Source: JAXMAR01 sp046350295 (GTDB taxonomy: Bacteria > Planctomycetota > Planctomycetia > Gemmatales > Gemmataceae). Taken from it: 64,000 nt of DNA. Below the pieces are notes generated by a model. It searched no databases. It was given only the letters and a program-made list of their open reading frames with translations, and had not been told where the DNA came from. Made by a program: the position numbers and the translations under genes. Below, one piece after another: positions 1-9,155 of this stretch. Numbering within the stretch: position 1 is the first letter of the stretch; every line of letters begins with the position of its first letter. The stretch spans positions 54,753 to 118,752 of the forward strand of contig JAXMAR010000020.1 of NCBI GenBank assembly GCA_046350295.1, written 5' to 3'.

Positions 1-1
1 T

Positions 2-544
2 ATCGGCGCCGATATCAAGGAGTCCATGGGGACGTTGACGTTCACGCGCAGGTTCGTCAAAAACCCAAAGAACCCTGCCTTGCCCGATGAAGTCGCGATC
101 ATCGTGAAGACGGAGGGCGAGAACCTCAGCTACACATGGAGTACGAAAGGAAAAAAAGGCGCCAGCGCCCTGGAGAGGACGGTGGAAGGAGCCGAAAAGA
201 CGACCGAGAAGACCGCAGCCGATGCTCTGGGAAGATTCAAGGGCGTTTGGGCCGCCAACGTGGCGACTGGGTTCCGCGTCGTGATGCAGATCAGCCAAAA
301 GGAAGAGAAGGTCGAGGTGGCCGCGAATTATTTCAACAAGAAGGGTCTGCTGGCCGGCGCCTTTGTCGGGGCCGATGTGACGCTCAAGGACGGCGTTCTC
401 ACCTTCTCGCAACAGTTTCTGAAGAAACCTGTGAGCACCTGGAGTAACGGTAAGTTGCACACACTGGAAATCGTGAGCGATAATGTCCTGAAGTTCAGCT
501 GGAAGGGCGGCAGCTCCGAGAGCTTCACTCGCATCAGCAAGTAG
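2..544 (+). CDS. C-terminal part of a protein with tandem copies of a kinase-tail beta-rich domain (5' end outside window)
   Basis: The frame is open from base 2, so the ATG at 26 is internal and the gene begins before the window. The visible protein holds the end of one domain copy (GADIKESMGTLTFTRRFVKN onward) and a complete second copy. The complete copy starts near GRFKGVW (about base 229), passes through VATGF, YFNKKG, LKDGVLTF, KKPVSTW and DNVLKF, and ends in WKGG plus a short tail. The same domain closes the next gene, with those motifs almost unchanged. Since that neighbour is a Ser/Thr kinase, this gene may be a second kinase of the same design, but no kinase part is visible. The domain's function is unknown to me. 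The stop is followed about 100 bases later by the next gene on the same strand, so co-transcription is likely. Confidence 0.75.
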   Translation: MGADIKESMGTLTFTRRFVKNPKNPALPDEVAIIVKTEGENLSYTWSTKGKKGASALERTVEGAEKTTEKTAADALGRFKGVWAANVATGFRVVMQISQKEEKVEVAANYFNKKGLLAGAFVGADVTLKDGVLTFSQQFLKKPVSTWSNGKLHTLEIVSDNVLKFSWKGGSSESFTRISK

Positions 545-650
545 GCCGTTGGCAGGCGCTGTGCGAGAGACTTGTGTATCCTCCTCGGCCGCCGCCGAGG
601 GCTCGATTTGTCTCTGGCGCTTCCGGAGACCGGCTTTTCGTCGCACAGCC

Positions 651-2297
651 ATGGACGTCTTCATGAAAGCACGGCGCGCCCACCCCTCCTGGGAGGAATG
701 GGCCACGTTCGACTTGGGCCGCGCTTCGGACGACGCCTGGTCGGTCATGGCGGAGCACCTGGAGACGTGCGAGTCCTGCAACAGCCTGATCGACACCGTG
801 CCGCGGGATCATTTCGTGCGCGGCCTGTCCGCTCGCCCTGTCGCCGGCGGTACGGCCACCGGCGCGGCGGACGATTCGCTTGTTGACGCCGGCGCGGGCG
901 ACGTGCCGGCGGCGTTGAGGGGCCATCCGCGCTATCGTGTCCTCGAACCGTTGGGCGCCGGCGGCATGGGGGCCGTTTTCAAGGCCGAGCACATCTTGCT
1001 GGGGCGCCTGGTGGCCCTCAAGGTGCTCCACCCGAATCAGCGCGGTCGCAAGGCGGCCGTCGAGCGCTTGGCCAGGGAAGTCAAGGCGCTGGCGCGACTG
1101 TCCCATCCGAACCTGGTGGCGGCGCTCGACGCCGAACAAAGCGGCGACGCCCTGTTCGTCGTCATGGAGTATGTCGAGGGTGAAACGCTCGACCGCATCA
1201 TCCGCCGCAGCCGGACCCTTCCCTTCACGCTTGCCTGCGACTGGATTGGTCAGGCGACGCTCGGTCTGCAATATGCCTTCGAGCACGGACTCGTCCATCG
1301 CGACCTCAAGCCCTCCAACCTCCTTGTCACGCCTCAAGGCCAGGTCAAGATTGTCGACTTCGGCCTCGCCCGCCTGATCGACGAGGACAACGCCGGCTCG
1401 GCGCAGACTCCCGACGACGCCATCGTCGGTACGCCCGCCTATACCGCTCCCGAGCAAGCGCGGACACCGAAGGCCGCCGACATCCGCGCCGATCTCTATA
1501 GCCTCGGCTGCACCTGGTACGAGATGTTGACCGGGCAGCCCCCGTTCTCCGGCGCCACCGCCCTGGAGCAATTGCTCGCTCATCAGGACCAATCTCCTCG
1601 CCCCGTCACGCAATGGCGCTCGGACGTCCCCACCGCCGTGGATGCGGTTTTCGCTCGACTCTTAGCGAAGGACCCCTCGGGCCGCTTCGGCACGCCGGAA
1701 GAGTTCCTGCAAACGTTGCGCGGTCTGGAGGAGACGTCGCCACGCCCATCGCCGGCGCGCAATTCCTCGCGAAGGCCCTTGCTGGTGATGGCCGGATTGG
1801 CCTTGGTGGTTCTCATTCTGCTTGGCGCTTGGCTCTGGCTTTGGGATCCGGATACCCGCGAGAGCCCTCCAGTCGTCGACAGCGAAGGCCCGAGCAAGGG
1901 AGCGAGGCCCACCGGAGAAAAGGGCTCCGAGATCGGCGCCAAGATATCCAGGGAAGGGGAAAAGGCCGCGCCGGACTCTCTCGGGATGTTCAACGGCGTT
2001 TGGGTTGGCGACGTGGCGACCGGGTTCCATGTCGTGATGGAGATCTCGACAAACAACGACAGGGTCGAAGTGGCCGCGGCTTATTTCAACAAGAAGGGTA
2101 ACTTCGCCGGGAACTTTGTCGCGCTCGACGCGGCGCTCAAGGACGGCGTTCTGACCTTCACCCAGACTTTCGTGAAGAAACCGGTGTCTACCTGGCGCAG
2201 CGGGAAGTTTCACACCCTCACGCTGGTGGACGACAACGTCCTGAAGTTCCGCTGGAAGGGGGGCGGAACGGAGGTCTTCAAGCGCATTCCGAATTAG
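651..2297 (+). CDS. Membrane-anchored Ser/Thr protein kinase with zinc-finger-like N-terminus and C-terminal beta-rich domain
   Basis: This is a Pkn-type eukaryotic-like kinase of about 548 residues. The N-terminus (HPSWEEW, then HLETCESCNSLID) carries the H-x3-C-x2-C pattern of anti-sigma-type zinc fingers often found on planctomycete kinases. The kinase domain runs from about residue 95 (LGAGGMGAVFKAE glycine loop, VALKVL lysine) through HRDLKPSN and DFGLA to about residue 355, so all catalytic residues are present. One membrane helix lies near residues 379-399 (LLVMAGLALVVLILLGAW). The last 100 or so residues repeat the tail domain of the preceding gene. An in-frame TTG at 549 would add 34 residues, but I prefer the ATG at 651 because the conserved HPS-EEW start follows directly. 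It presumably phosphorylates cytoplasmic targets while the tail domain lies across the membrane; the ligand is unknown. Confidence 0.9.
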   Translation: MDVFMKARRAHPSWEEWATFDLGRASDDAWSVMAEHLETCESCNSLIDTVPRDHFVRGLSARPVAGGTATGAADDSLVDAGAGDVPAALRGHPRYRVLEPLGAGGMGAVFKAEHILLGRLVALKVLHPNQRGRKAAVERLAREVKALARLSHPNLVAALDAEQSGDALFVVMEYVEGETLDRIIRRSRTLPFTLACDWIGQATLGLQYAFEHGLVHRDLKPSNLLVTPQGQVKIVDFGLARLIDEDNAGSAQTPDDAIVGTPAYTAPEQARTPKAADIRADLYSLGCTWYEMLTGQPPFSGATALEQLLAHQDQSPRPVTQWRSDVPTAVDAVFARLLAKDPSGRFGTPEEFLQTLRGLEETSPRPSPARNSSRRPLLVMAGLALVVLILLGAWLWLWDPDTRESPPVVDSEGPSKGARPTGEKGSEIGAKISREGEKAAPDSLGMFNGVWVGDVATGFHVVMEISTNNDRVEVAAAYFNKKGNFAGNFVALDAALKDGVLTFTQTFVKKPVSTWRSGKFHTLTLVDDNVLKFRWKGGGTEVFKRIPN

Positions 2298-2324
2298 GCC
2301 TCCGAGAGCCGTGGCGCCGGCGGA

Positions 2325-2372
2325 TCAATACGCCTTCGCAAACACCACCCACCACCCGCCCGCGCTCGGCTT
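2325..2372 (-). repeat. Degenerate direct repeat of the proS 3' end
   Basis: Read on the minus strand this stretch encodes KPSAG, a short divergent insert, then VVFAKAY and a TGA stop. The true end of proS (4951-4992) encodes KPSAGRVVFAKAY and stop. The two DNA stretches share the first 27 or so bases after the stop with three differences, then this copy has six extra bases. The WD40 gene lies exactly between the two copies. I infer a duplication or insertion event behind proS. Confidence 0.7.
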
Positions 2373-2393
2373 CGGGAGAGCTGGCCAAGATCG

Positions 2394-4847
2394 CTATCTT
2401 AATCGCCGCAGTACGGTTCGGGCTTCTTGGACAAGCCGAACCTCCGAGTCGCCTTCCGCCAGGTCACGAACGATCTCGATGGCCTCGCGGGTTCGCAGGC
2501 GTTCCAGCACTTCAAGGATGCGGAGCCAGCGGAGCCGTTCGGAGCCTGGCACAAGCTTACCTGGCTCGGTCCTCTCGACCAGTCGTGCAAGACGGCGCGT
2601 CGCTTCTAGGGACGTCGACCTTCTGAGCGCGTTCTCCAGAGCGGGAAAAGCAAGCTCCTGCAAGCGTTCGAGGTGTCGCGTGGCCTGTTCGCGCACCTTG
2701 AACTCCTCGCTTTGCAGGTCAGCGATGAGCTGCTCCATCTTCTCAACCGACGCCTTCTTCAGACTTGGCGCCGACGCTTTGATTCGACCCAGGGCGTCCT
2801 TGCCCATGACGAACGAGCAGATTGCGTCGTACGCCTGCGCGGCGTCGCCGCTGGCAAGGTCGTCCCAGGGAGCGCTTCCCCCCTCCTTGTCAGGGCGCGG
2901 CGCGGTGAGGTCCCAGAGAACGATCGTCGTATCGCGGCTCGCGGACGCCAGCTTCGTCCCATCCGGCGAGAACGCCAGGCCAAGCACATGGCCCGTATGG
3001 CCACGAAAACGCCGGCGTTCGCCGCCGGTCGCGGTTTCGTAAAGATGCACGACCCCTTCCTTGTCGCCCAGCGCCAGGCTACGGCCATCGGGCGAGAAGA
3101 ACAGGGGCCATTCGATCCCGACACCCCAGCCGCCGCGCTCACCGAACTTCGAGAGTCGCTTGCCGGTGGCCGCCTCATAGAGTGCGACTTCACCAAATAT
3201 ATGCGCCGTCGCAATCATCTTGCCGTCTGGGGAGAAAGCGATGGAATCCCCCGGATCGCTGATACTGAGCGACACCATCCCTGTCTCGGGATTCCAAATC
3301 GTGAGACTCTCGCCGGTCGCGATGCCCTTTCCATCCGGATGGAACACGATGGCGCGTTTGGACGACGCCTCGCTTCGCACTCCAACCTCGCGGCACACTT
3401 CGCCCTTGTCGATGTCCCAAAGAAGGAGCAGCGGGAGTGGGGGAGTAGATTTCTCGCCCACCGTGGCGATCGTCTTTCCATCGGGCGCGAGTCGCATATG
3501 GAACGTGCGTTTGGGGCCGCTGAAGATGCGCACTCGTTTCCCACTTGCCATGTCCCAGACTTCGGGTGTCTCGCCGTAGGCCTGCAGGACGAGTTGTTTG
3601 TCGCCGGGGAGAAAGGCCAAGCGCTCGGCCGACGTGCCCGATTCGCCCAGCTTGCCGATATGCTTGCCCTTCCCGTCCCAGAGCATGACGTCGTCGTTTC
3701 CGCCGGACGCGATCCGTTTTCCGTCGCTCGAGAAGGCGACGGCGTTGACCGCTTTGCGATGGCTTTCGCGCGGGCTGAGCAAGCGGCCGGAGGCGGTCTC
3801 CCATACCACCGCCACGTTCCCATCCATGGCCGCGATCCTATCGCCGTCCGGCGCGATGGCGGCGTTCACAAAATGGTTGCGCGGACTCCAAAACTCGCGC
3901 AGCTTTTCTCCCGTGGTAACCCGCCACAAGCAGACTTGATCTGAACTCAGCGAGAGCAAGGTAACGCCGTCGGGCAAGAAGCAGACACTGCGCACGGGCC
4001 CTTCGTGGGCCCCAAGCTTACGTGCCAGTCTCCCAGTTTTCATGTCCCAAAGGATGACGGACCGGTCCACGCTCCCGCTGGCCAGGATGCTGCCGTCTCC
4101 TGAGAACGCGGCGCACAAGGGGCTTTCCGCGTGGCCTCGGAGGCGCCAGCGTGCCAGGCCGGTCGCCCGGTTCCACACGACGATGGTCTCCTCCGCGTCG
4201 AGACAGGCAAAGCTCTTGCCCGCCCTGTCCAGCGCGATGAAGCGCGGGCGGGTCTCTCCGAGTTCGAATTCCGCCACCTGCTTGCCCGTTGCAATGTCGT
4301 GCCAGCGAATGCCGCGGAACCGTTTTGCGTCGTGGCTGCGCTCCTCCGAACCGTCCTCGACGAAGGGAAGCGCCACCGTCGTGCCGTCTGCCGATAGGGC
4401 GATGGGTCGCACCTCGTTGCGCACATTGACACCGATGATCTCGCGGCCGAAGGGCGGCCGCCCAATGCAATGCCTGCGTTTTCCGGTTGCGCGATCGATC
4501 AGATAGACGGCTGGCGTGTATGTGCCGGCGCCGACGAGCGTTTTTCCGTCCGCGGAGAAGTCAATCGATTTGAGGCTGTCGCCAGGATTGGGAAAGCGCG
4601 CAATCTCCTTCCCCGTGAACGCGTCCCAAAAACGTATGTCGCCTGCGGCCGTGGCAAGAATCTTGCCATCGGGAGAGAAAGCGATCGCTGTGGGATGCCC
4701 CTCATGCCAAAACCGCTGCGTTCCCATGCGAGCCAGGGCTAGCGCAGGGAGAGGATCGCCAAACGCATCGGCTGCCGGAGCGGGTTCGCTCCCGGCGAGC
4801 GCCGGCGGGACAAGGAGGACGAGAGCTTGAAGAGCACCGACAATCAA
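2394..4847 (-). CDS. Exported WD40-repeat protein
   Basis: A protein of 817 residues. It has a probable signal peptide (ALQALVLLVPPALAGSEPAP) followed by about 600 residues of WD40 repeats, recognisable by FSPDGK turns and closing WD dipeptides (IRFWDAFTG, VILWDMKTG, VMLWDGKGK, IVLWDLTAP). A helical tail of about 150 residues (from WDDLASGDAAQAYDAI) resembles the tail common on planctomycete WD40 proteins. The likely role is a beta-propeller scaffold in or beyond the membrane; no catalytic motif is seen. The start is TTG at 4847, chosen because a GGAGG ribosome site lies 6 bases upstream (plus-strand 4854-4858). The gene sits between the proS end and a remnant copy of that end, which suggests it was inserted there. 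Confidence 0.85.
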   Translation of the reverse strand: MIVGALQALVLLVPPALAGSEPAPAADAFGDPLPALALARMGTQRFWHEGHPTAIAFSPDGKILATAAGDIRFWDAFTGKEIARFPNPGDSLKSIDFSADGKTLVGAGTYTPAVYLIDRATGKRRHCIGRPPFGREIIGVNVRNEVRPIALSADGTTVALPFVEDGSEERSHDAKRFRGIRWHDIATGKQVAEFELGETRPRFIALDRAGKSFACLDAEETIVVWNRATGLARWRLRGHAESPLCAAFSGDGSILASGSVDRSVILWDMKTGRLARKLGAHEGPVRSVCFLPDGVTLLSLSSDQVCLWRVTTGEKLREFWSPRNHFVNAAIAPDGDRIAAMDGNVAVVWETASGRLLSPRESHRKAVNAVAFSSDGKRIASGGNDDVMLWDGKGKHIGKLGESGTSAERLAFLPGDKQLVLQAYGETPEVWDMASGKRVRIFSGPKRTFHMRLAPDGKTIATVGEKSTPPLPLLLLWDIDKGEVCREVGVRSEASSKRAIVFHPDGKGIATGESLTIWNPETGMVSLSISDPGDSIAFSPDGKMIATAHIFGEVALYEAATGKRLSKFGERGGWGVGIEWPLFFSPDGRSLALGDKEGVVHLYETATGGERRRFRGHTGHVLGLAFSPDGTKLASASRDTTIVLWDLTAPRPDKEGGSAPWDDLASGDAAQAYDAICSFVMGKDALGRIKASAPSLKKASVEKMEQLIADLQSEEFKVREQATRHLERLQELAFPALENALRRSTSLEATRRLARLVERTEPGKLVPGSERLRWLRILEVLERLRTREAIEIVRDLAEGDSEVRLVQEARTVLRRLR

Positions 4848-4950
4848 GACGCGCCTCCGTCCTCTTACGGGTTACGCGCTTTTGGAAGTGGCCATTGTGC
4901 AAAGACGAACGCGGCCTCTGAATCTCACGGTGGTTTTCGCTGGGACCGAA

Positions 4951-6471
4951 TCAATAAGCTTTCGCGAACACCACCCGTCCCGCACTCGGCTTGCCGGTCA
5001 CCATGCACTTGCCCGTCTCCGGCTTGCGGTTCGAGGGGATGCAGCGGATGGTCGCCTTGGTCTCGGTGGCGATCTTGTCTTCGGTTTCGCGCGTGCCGTC
5101 CCAGTGGGCCCAGTGGTAGCCGCCGGGCTCTTCGACGAGCTTCTTGAAGTCGTCGTAGCTGTTGACTTCGTGGCTATTCTCGTCGCGGAACTTCTTCGCT
5201 TTCTCGAAGAGGCTTTTCTGCATGTCCTTGAGGGCGGCGGCGACGCGGGCCGGCGCGTCGGCGAGGGGCACGCCCATCTCCTTGCCTTCCTTGCCGGGGC
5301 GGTCGCGGCGGGCAAGGACGCAGGCGTTCTTTTCGAGATCTTTGGGGCCGATCTCGATGCGGATGGGCACGCCTTTGACCTCCCATTCGGCGAACTTGAA
5401 GCCAGGCTGGTACTGGTCCCGGTCGTCCACCTTGACGCGGATCGGCTCGTAGTTGTACCAGGGATCGGGGGGCAGCGCCTGCATCGCCTCGCCCAGCTTG
5501 CGCGCGGCGGCGACAGTCGCGGCCTTCTCCTCGTCCTTGCGGTAGATGGGGACGATGGCGACGTGGATCGGCGCCAGCCGCGGCGGCAGTACCAGGCCTT
5601 GATCGTCCGAATGCGTCATGATGAGGCCGCCGACGAGGCGGGTCGAGACGCCCCAGCTTGTGGCCCAAGCGTATTCGAGCTTGCCGGCGGCGCTCTGGAA
5701 CTGGACGTCGAAGGCCTTCGCGAAGTTCTGGCCAAGAAAGTGACTCGTGCCCGCTTGCAGCGCACGCTTGTCCTGCATCATCGCCTCGATGCAAACGGTG
5801 TAAACGGCGCCCGGAAACTTCTGGCCATCGCTTTTGGGCCCCGTCAGCACGGGCATCGCCATCCATTCCTCGGCGAACGTCCGGTAGAGTTCGAGGATCT
5901 TCGCAGTCTCCTCCTCGGCCTCGGCCTGCGTCGCGTGTGCGGTGTGCCCTTCCTGCCAAAGGAACTCGGCGGTACGAAGAAAGAGGCGGGTGCGCATCTC
6001 CCAGCGGACGACATTGGCCCACTGATTGATGAGCAGCGGCAGATCGCGGTAGCTCTGGATCCAGTTCTTGTAGGTGTTCCAGATGATCGTCTCGGATGTG
6101 GGCCGGATGATCAGCATTTCTTCGTCGCCAAGCTTGGCGTTGGGATCGGGCATGAGGCCCTTGCCGTCCGGCTTGGCGATGAGGCGGTGGTGCGTGACGA
6201 CAGCGCATTCCTTGGCGAAGCCTTCGACGTGCTCCGCTTCCTTCTCGAGGAAACGCTTGGGGATGAAGAGCGGGAAATAGGCGTTGACGTGCCCCGTGTC
6301 CTTGAACATGCGATCGAGGGCGGACTGCATTTTCTCCCAGATGGCGTAGCCGTGCGGCTTGATGACCATGCAGCCGCGGACGTCGGAGTTCTCGGCGAGC
6401 CCGGCCTGGTTGACGATATCCAGGTACCACTGGGAGTAATCGTCGGCGCGCTTGGTGATCTTCTCGGCCAT
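4951..6471 (-). CDS. proS: Proline--tRNA ligase, archaeal/eukaryote-like (type 3)
   Basis: A prolyl-tRNA synthetase of 506 residues that charges tRNA-Pro in the cytoplasm. The start reads MAEKITKRADDYSQWYLDIV. Class II motifs are present: GYAIWEKMQ, then FPLFIP, the RPTSET motif and motif 2 around LINQWANVVRWEMRTR. The C-terminal extension ends in SAGRVVFAKAY, which with the length and lack of the bacterial editing insert marks the short archaeal/eukaryote-like type. The gene is unbroken. It reads divergently from the small gene at 6593 with about 120 bases between. The WD40 gene follows on the same strand, and a degenerate copy of the last codons of proS lies beyond it. Confidence 0.96.
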   Translation of the reverse strand: MAEKITKRADDYSQWYLDIVNQAGLAENSDVRGCMVIKPHGYAIWEKMQSALDRMFKDTGHVNAYFPLFIPKRFLEKEAEHVEGFAKECAVVTHHRLIAKPDGKGLMPDPNAKLGDEEMLIIRPTSETIIWNTYKNWIQSYRDLPLLINQWANVVRWEMRTRLFLRTAEFLWQEGHTAHATQAEAEEETAKILELYRTFAEEWMAMPVLTGPKSDGQKFPGAVYTVCIEAMMQDKRALQAGTSHFLGQNFAKAFDVQFQSAAGKLEYAWATSWGVSTRLVGGLIMTHSDDQGLVLPPRLAPIHVAIVPIYRKDEEKAATVAAARKLGEAMQALPPDPWYNYEPIRVKVDDRDQYQPGFKFAEWEVKGVPIRIEIGPKDLEKNACVLARRDRPGKEGKEMGVPLADAPARVAAALKDMQKSLFEKAKKFRDENSHEVNSYDDFKKLVEEPGGYHWAHWDGTRETEDKIATETKATIRCIPSNRKPETGKCMVTGKPSAGRVVFAKAY

Positions 6472-6592
6472 GAGGGGAACGGCTCCTGTGCGTGTTGTTT
6501 TTGTTGATTCTATAAAGAAACGACAGGGGCTATCGGACGGGGTTCACAGGCGAGCCGGGCGGCGTCAGCCCCCGCAGGCGGGAGGAACGGCG

Positions 6593-6973
6593 ATGGCCGA
6601 AGACATCTCCCTCGATCAGGTCCCGGAGAAAGCGCGGCATCTCCTCGCGGTCATCAAGGCGTTCGGCCGCGATCCGTTCGTCGAGCGGCATTTCTATCAG
6701 GTGACGCAGATGTCCCTGAACACGAGCCTGGGGGAAAAAGCGGAGTTTTTCGCGTTGGAGTTCCGTGTGGGGAAGAACGCGGTGCTGATCTGGAACGATG
6801 CTCAGGGCCGCTGGCGGGCGGGGAAGTGGCTGACACTGCCCGTGGAACAGGCGGCGCTCACGTCGGCGGCCGGATTTGGGGCCGACTATTTCAACGGGGT
6901 ATACGACTACGGCGCCTTTGAGGAGGCGTTGCGCTTCACCGCGGCGACTATCCCAGTGTCCGGGGCGTCGTAA
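6593..6973 (+). CDS. Conserved small protein of unknown function
   Basis: A soluble protein of 126 residues starting MAEDISLDQVPEKARHLLAV. The ATG at 6593 is chosen because GGAGGAA lies at 6581-6587; the longer open frame from 6452 overlaps the proS start and has no such site. The protein is mixed alpha/beta with no signal peptide or membrane segment. No family is recognised. It lies between divergent proS and the convergent cytochrome-like gene, whose stop is about 10 bases downstream, so it is probably transcribed alone. Confidence 0.6.
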   Translation: MAEDISLDQVPEKARHLLAVIKAFGRDPFVERHFYQVTQMSLNTSLGEKAEFFALEFRVGKNAVLIWNDAQGRWRAGKWLTLPVEQAALTSAAGFGADYFNGVYDYGAFEEALRFTAATIPVSGAS

Positions 6974-6983
6974 CCCCGACGCC

Positions 6984-8502
6984 TTACGGGGTGGGGCTCG
7001 CCTCTTCCGCGAGGATCCGCCGCCACGCCGTTGTCGTCGCCTCCGCGTCGCGGCCCGTCAACCCGCGGAGCGCCCGCAGGGCCGCCAGCTGATAAGGCGT
7101 GCGGTATTCTGCCCCTTGCTTCGCGCGCCACGCCTCGTACGCCGCGATATCCTCCGCCGACACCGCCCGTTCCCGCACCAGGAAATCGAAGCGCTGCGCG
7201 TCCGGCCAGGGCGCCGCGTCCTTGACTGGCTGCATCAGCGAGAAGTCTTGCCGCAGATAGGTCGCGTCGGCCCGAACGACGATATCAGGCGAGGACGAGC
7301 GATCATAGCCGCTGAACGGCCCCGGCAACGGCTGATTCGGGCTGGGAACGGAGCCGACGACGACGCCCGGAGAAGCGGAACGCGTCATTGCCTCGCCGGC
7401 GGGGTTGCCCGGTGCATGGCAGGTCAGGCAGTTACGGTGATGGTTGAGCCGGACGACCTCGCGCACGACCGTCTTTTTCTGTCCTGCGATCACTTTCGGC
7501 GCCGGCGCTCGCGGGTCGGCTTCATCGAGCATGTCGGCGAGAAGGGGCGCCAGGTCTTTTCGCTCCAGGCGAACGACGGCGGTTGCGGCATTCTGGACGA
7601 TGCTGGGCCAGGGATAGCGCAGGCCGTGAATGAGAACAGTGGTATAGTCCTTGGCGGGGCGCGTCTTGAGTGCGTTGAGGGCGGCGTCGCGCACGTCTTC
7701 CTCGGCGGAGAAGACGGCGAGCCGGGCGAGCGCCTTGGTGGTCTCCGCGTGTTCGAGCGCGTCCAGGTGCTTGATCAGGCCCAGGCGTAGCGTCTTGGGG
7801 GCAGGACCGAGGATCTGCATCAGGGCGTGCGGAAGGTCTGGGCGGGAATCAGGTCGGCGGCGATAGAGCTGTCCGCGGGCATGCGACCGGGCCGCGCCTC
7901 GTGCTGCGACCAGAACGTCTTTGGCAAGGCCTACCCTGTCGGGGCCTCTGGAAAGGACAAGTCGGATCGAGTCCACATGGTGCGTGAAGGCGACGCCGCG
8001 GTCCTTGCTCAAGCGGCAGGCCGCCGAGGAGGAACGGAAGACCGGCGAGGTCGGGACGAGTCTTGAGCAGCTCCTTCATGAACTGATCCGTCCCTCGGGA
8101 GTTGACGCTGATCTTGGCGATGCCGAACGCGGTCGTTCGTGCATGTCGTTGTCTCGCCATTCTTCAGCGCAGGAAACGCGTCGCGCTGCTCTTCGGCGGG
8201 GAGCGAGCATCGAGGTCGCTCAAACCGACCCGGTCCTGGAGCGATGGGCGCCTTCGAAGCGGATCTCGGGGACCTTGGCGAGATCGTCGACGAGCCAGGG
8301 CAGGAGGCGCTTCGATCTCCGGCGGCGTCGGCAGCAGGTCTGGGCGAGCGGCGTGGCCGGGTCAATCGTGAACGTGAGCCGCTTGAGGGGAAGGAGGATT
8401 TTCGCCGCGGCTTGCGGCGGCTGGCGCCGCCGGCACATGCTGCCCGATCGCCACATAGGCGAGCGTCAATACACCGAACGATGCCGCCGCGTGTCGTGTC
8501 AT
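6984..8502 (-). pseudogene. CxxCH-containing HEAT-like exported protein, frameshifted in its N-terminal half
   Basis: The C-terminal 330 residues are intact (6984-8012). They carry helical HEAT-like repeats (ALARLAVFSAEEDVRDAALN), a c-type haem motif in NHHRNCLTCHAPG, and a conserved end (ATYLRQDFS, RFDFLVRERAVS, LRGLTGRDAEA). A full-length paralogue with the same layout lies at 39338-41080. Upstream, matching pieces continue in other frames (FMKELLKTRPDLAGLPFLLGG near 8060; KILLPLKRLTFTIDPATPLAQ near 8400). The start is probably ATG at 8502, MTRHAAASFGVLTLAYVAIG, with GGGAGG ahead of it. At least three frame changes are needed to join the parts. Product if intact: a probable exported haem-binding protein of unknown role. 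Confidence 0.7.
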
Positions 8503-9155
8503 GATCGCCTCCCAGTATTGCCCGAGCCGTTCCTCTCATGACGATTGAGGAGGCGAATGGTTTTCGGGCCGCCGGGAACCCCACAATAGCCGCATGGTAC
8601 GTCCTGACGAATCGGAGATAGCCGATTCATGCTGCACTCAGCTTGCGGTGAAAGTCCTGTCGCGGTAGGCGCCGGCTGCCGCGTAGCAGGTCCCGGACGC
8701 AAGGGAGACCTTGGCGGGTCTGAGGGATGTCAAGAGCCCGTATGGAGTCGTAATGACCTCATGGCGGGGAGCAAGTTCGCAGGCCCAGCGTTAGCGAACC
8801 CTACAGCCTCGTGATATAAGAACCCGAAAGGTCGAGGGCCGAGCCGCTCATGTCACGGCGAAGGCAAGAGACTGCACCTGTTAGAATGTCCGGAGGGGTG
8901 CAGGACACTCGCGGGGTAGAGGAGGGCATGTGAACACAGCTTGCGAACAGGAGAGACCCGTCCCGGCGGCCCACGTTGGGCGATGGCGGCTCCTATAAGC
9001 CGATGGCGAAGGGGAGTCGTGTCGGGCGGGAGTCCGAGGGGTTCGTAGTATCGTCGAAGCCGGCGAAAGCCGGTGGAGGGAAGGGACCCTGCTTTGGTCA
9101 CGATGCGCACGGAGGTAGCTGGCGAGGGCATGGTCCAAAAGGACCCAACTACCCC

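Noticed and set aside
4882..6507. Open frame of 541 codons on the plus strand across proS
   Set aside because: It is the antisense shadow of proS in high-GC DNA; its protein is a Leu/Val/Gly/Arg string with no motifs, while the opposite strand encodes a full prolyl-tRNA synthetase.
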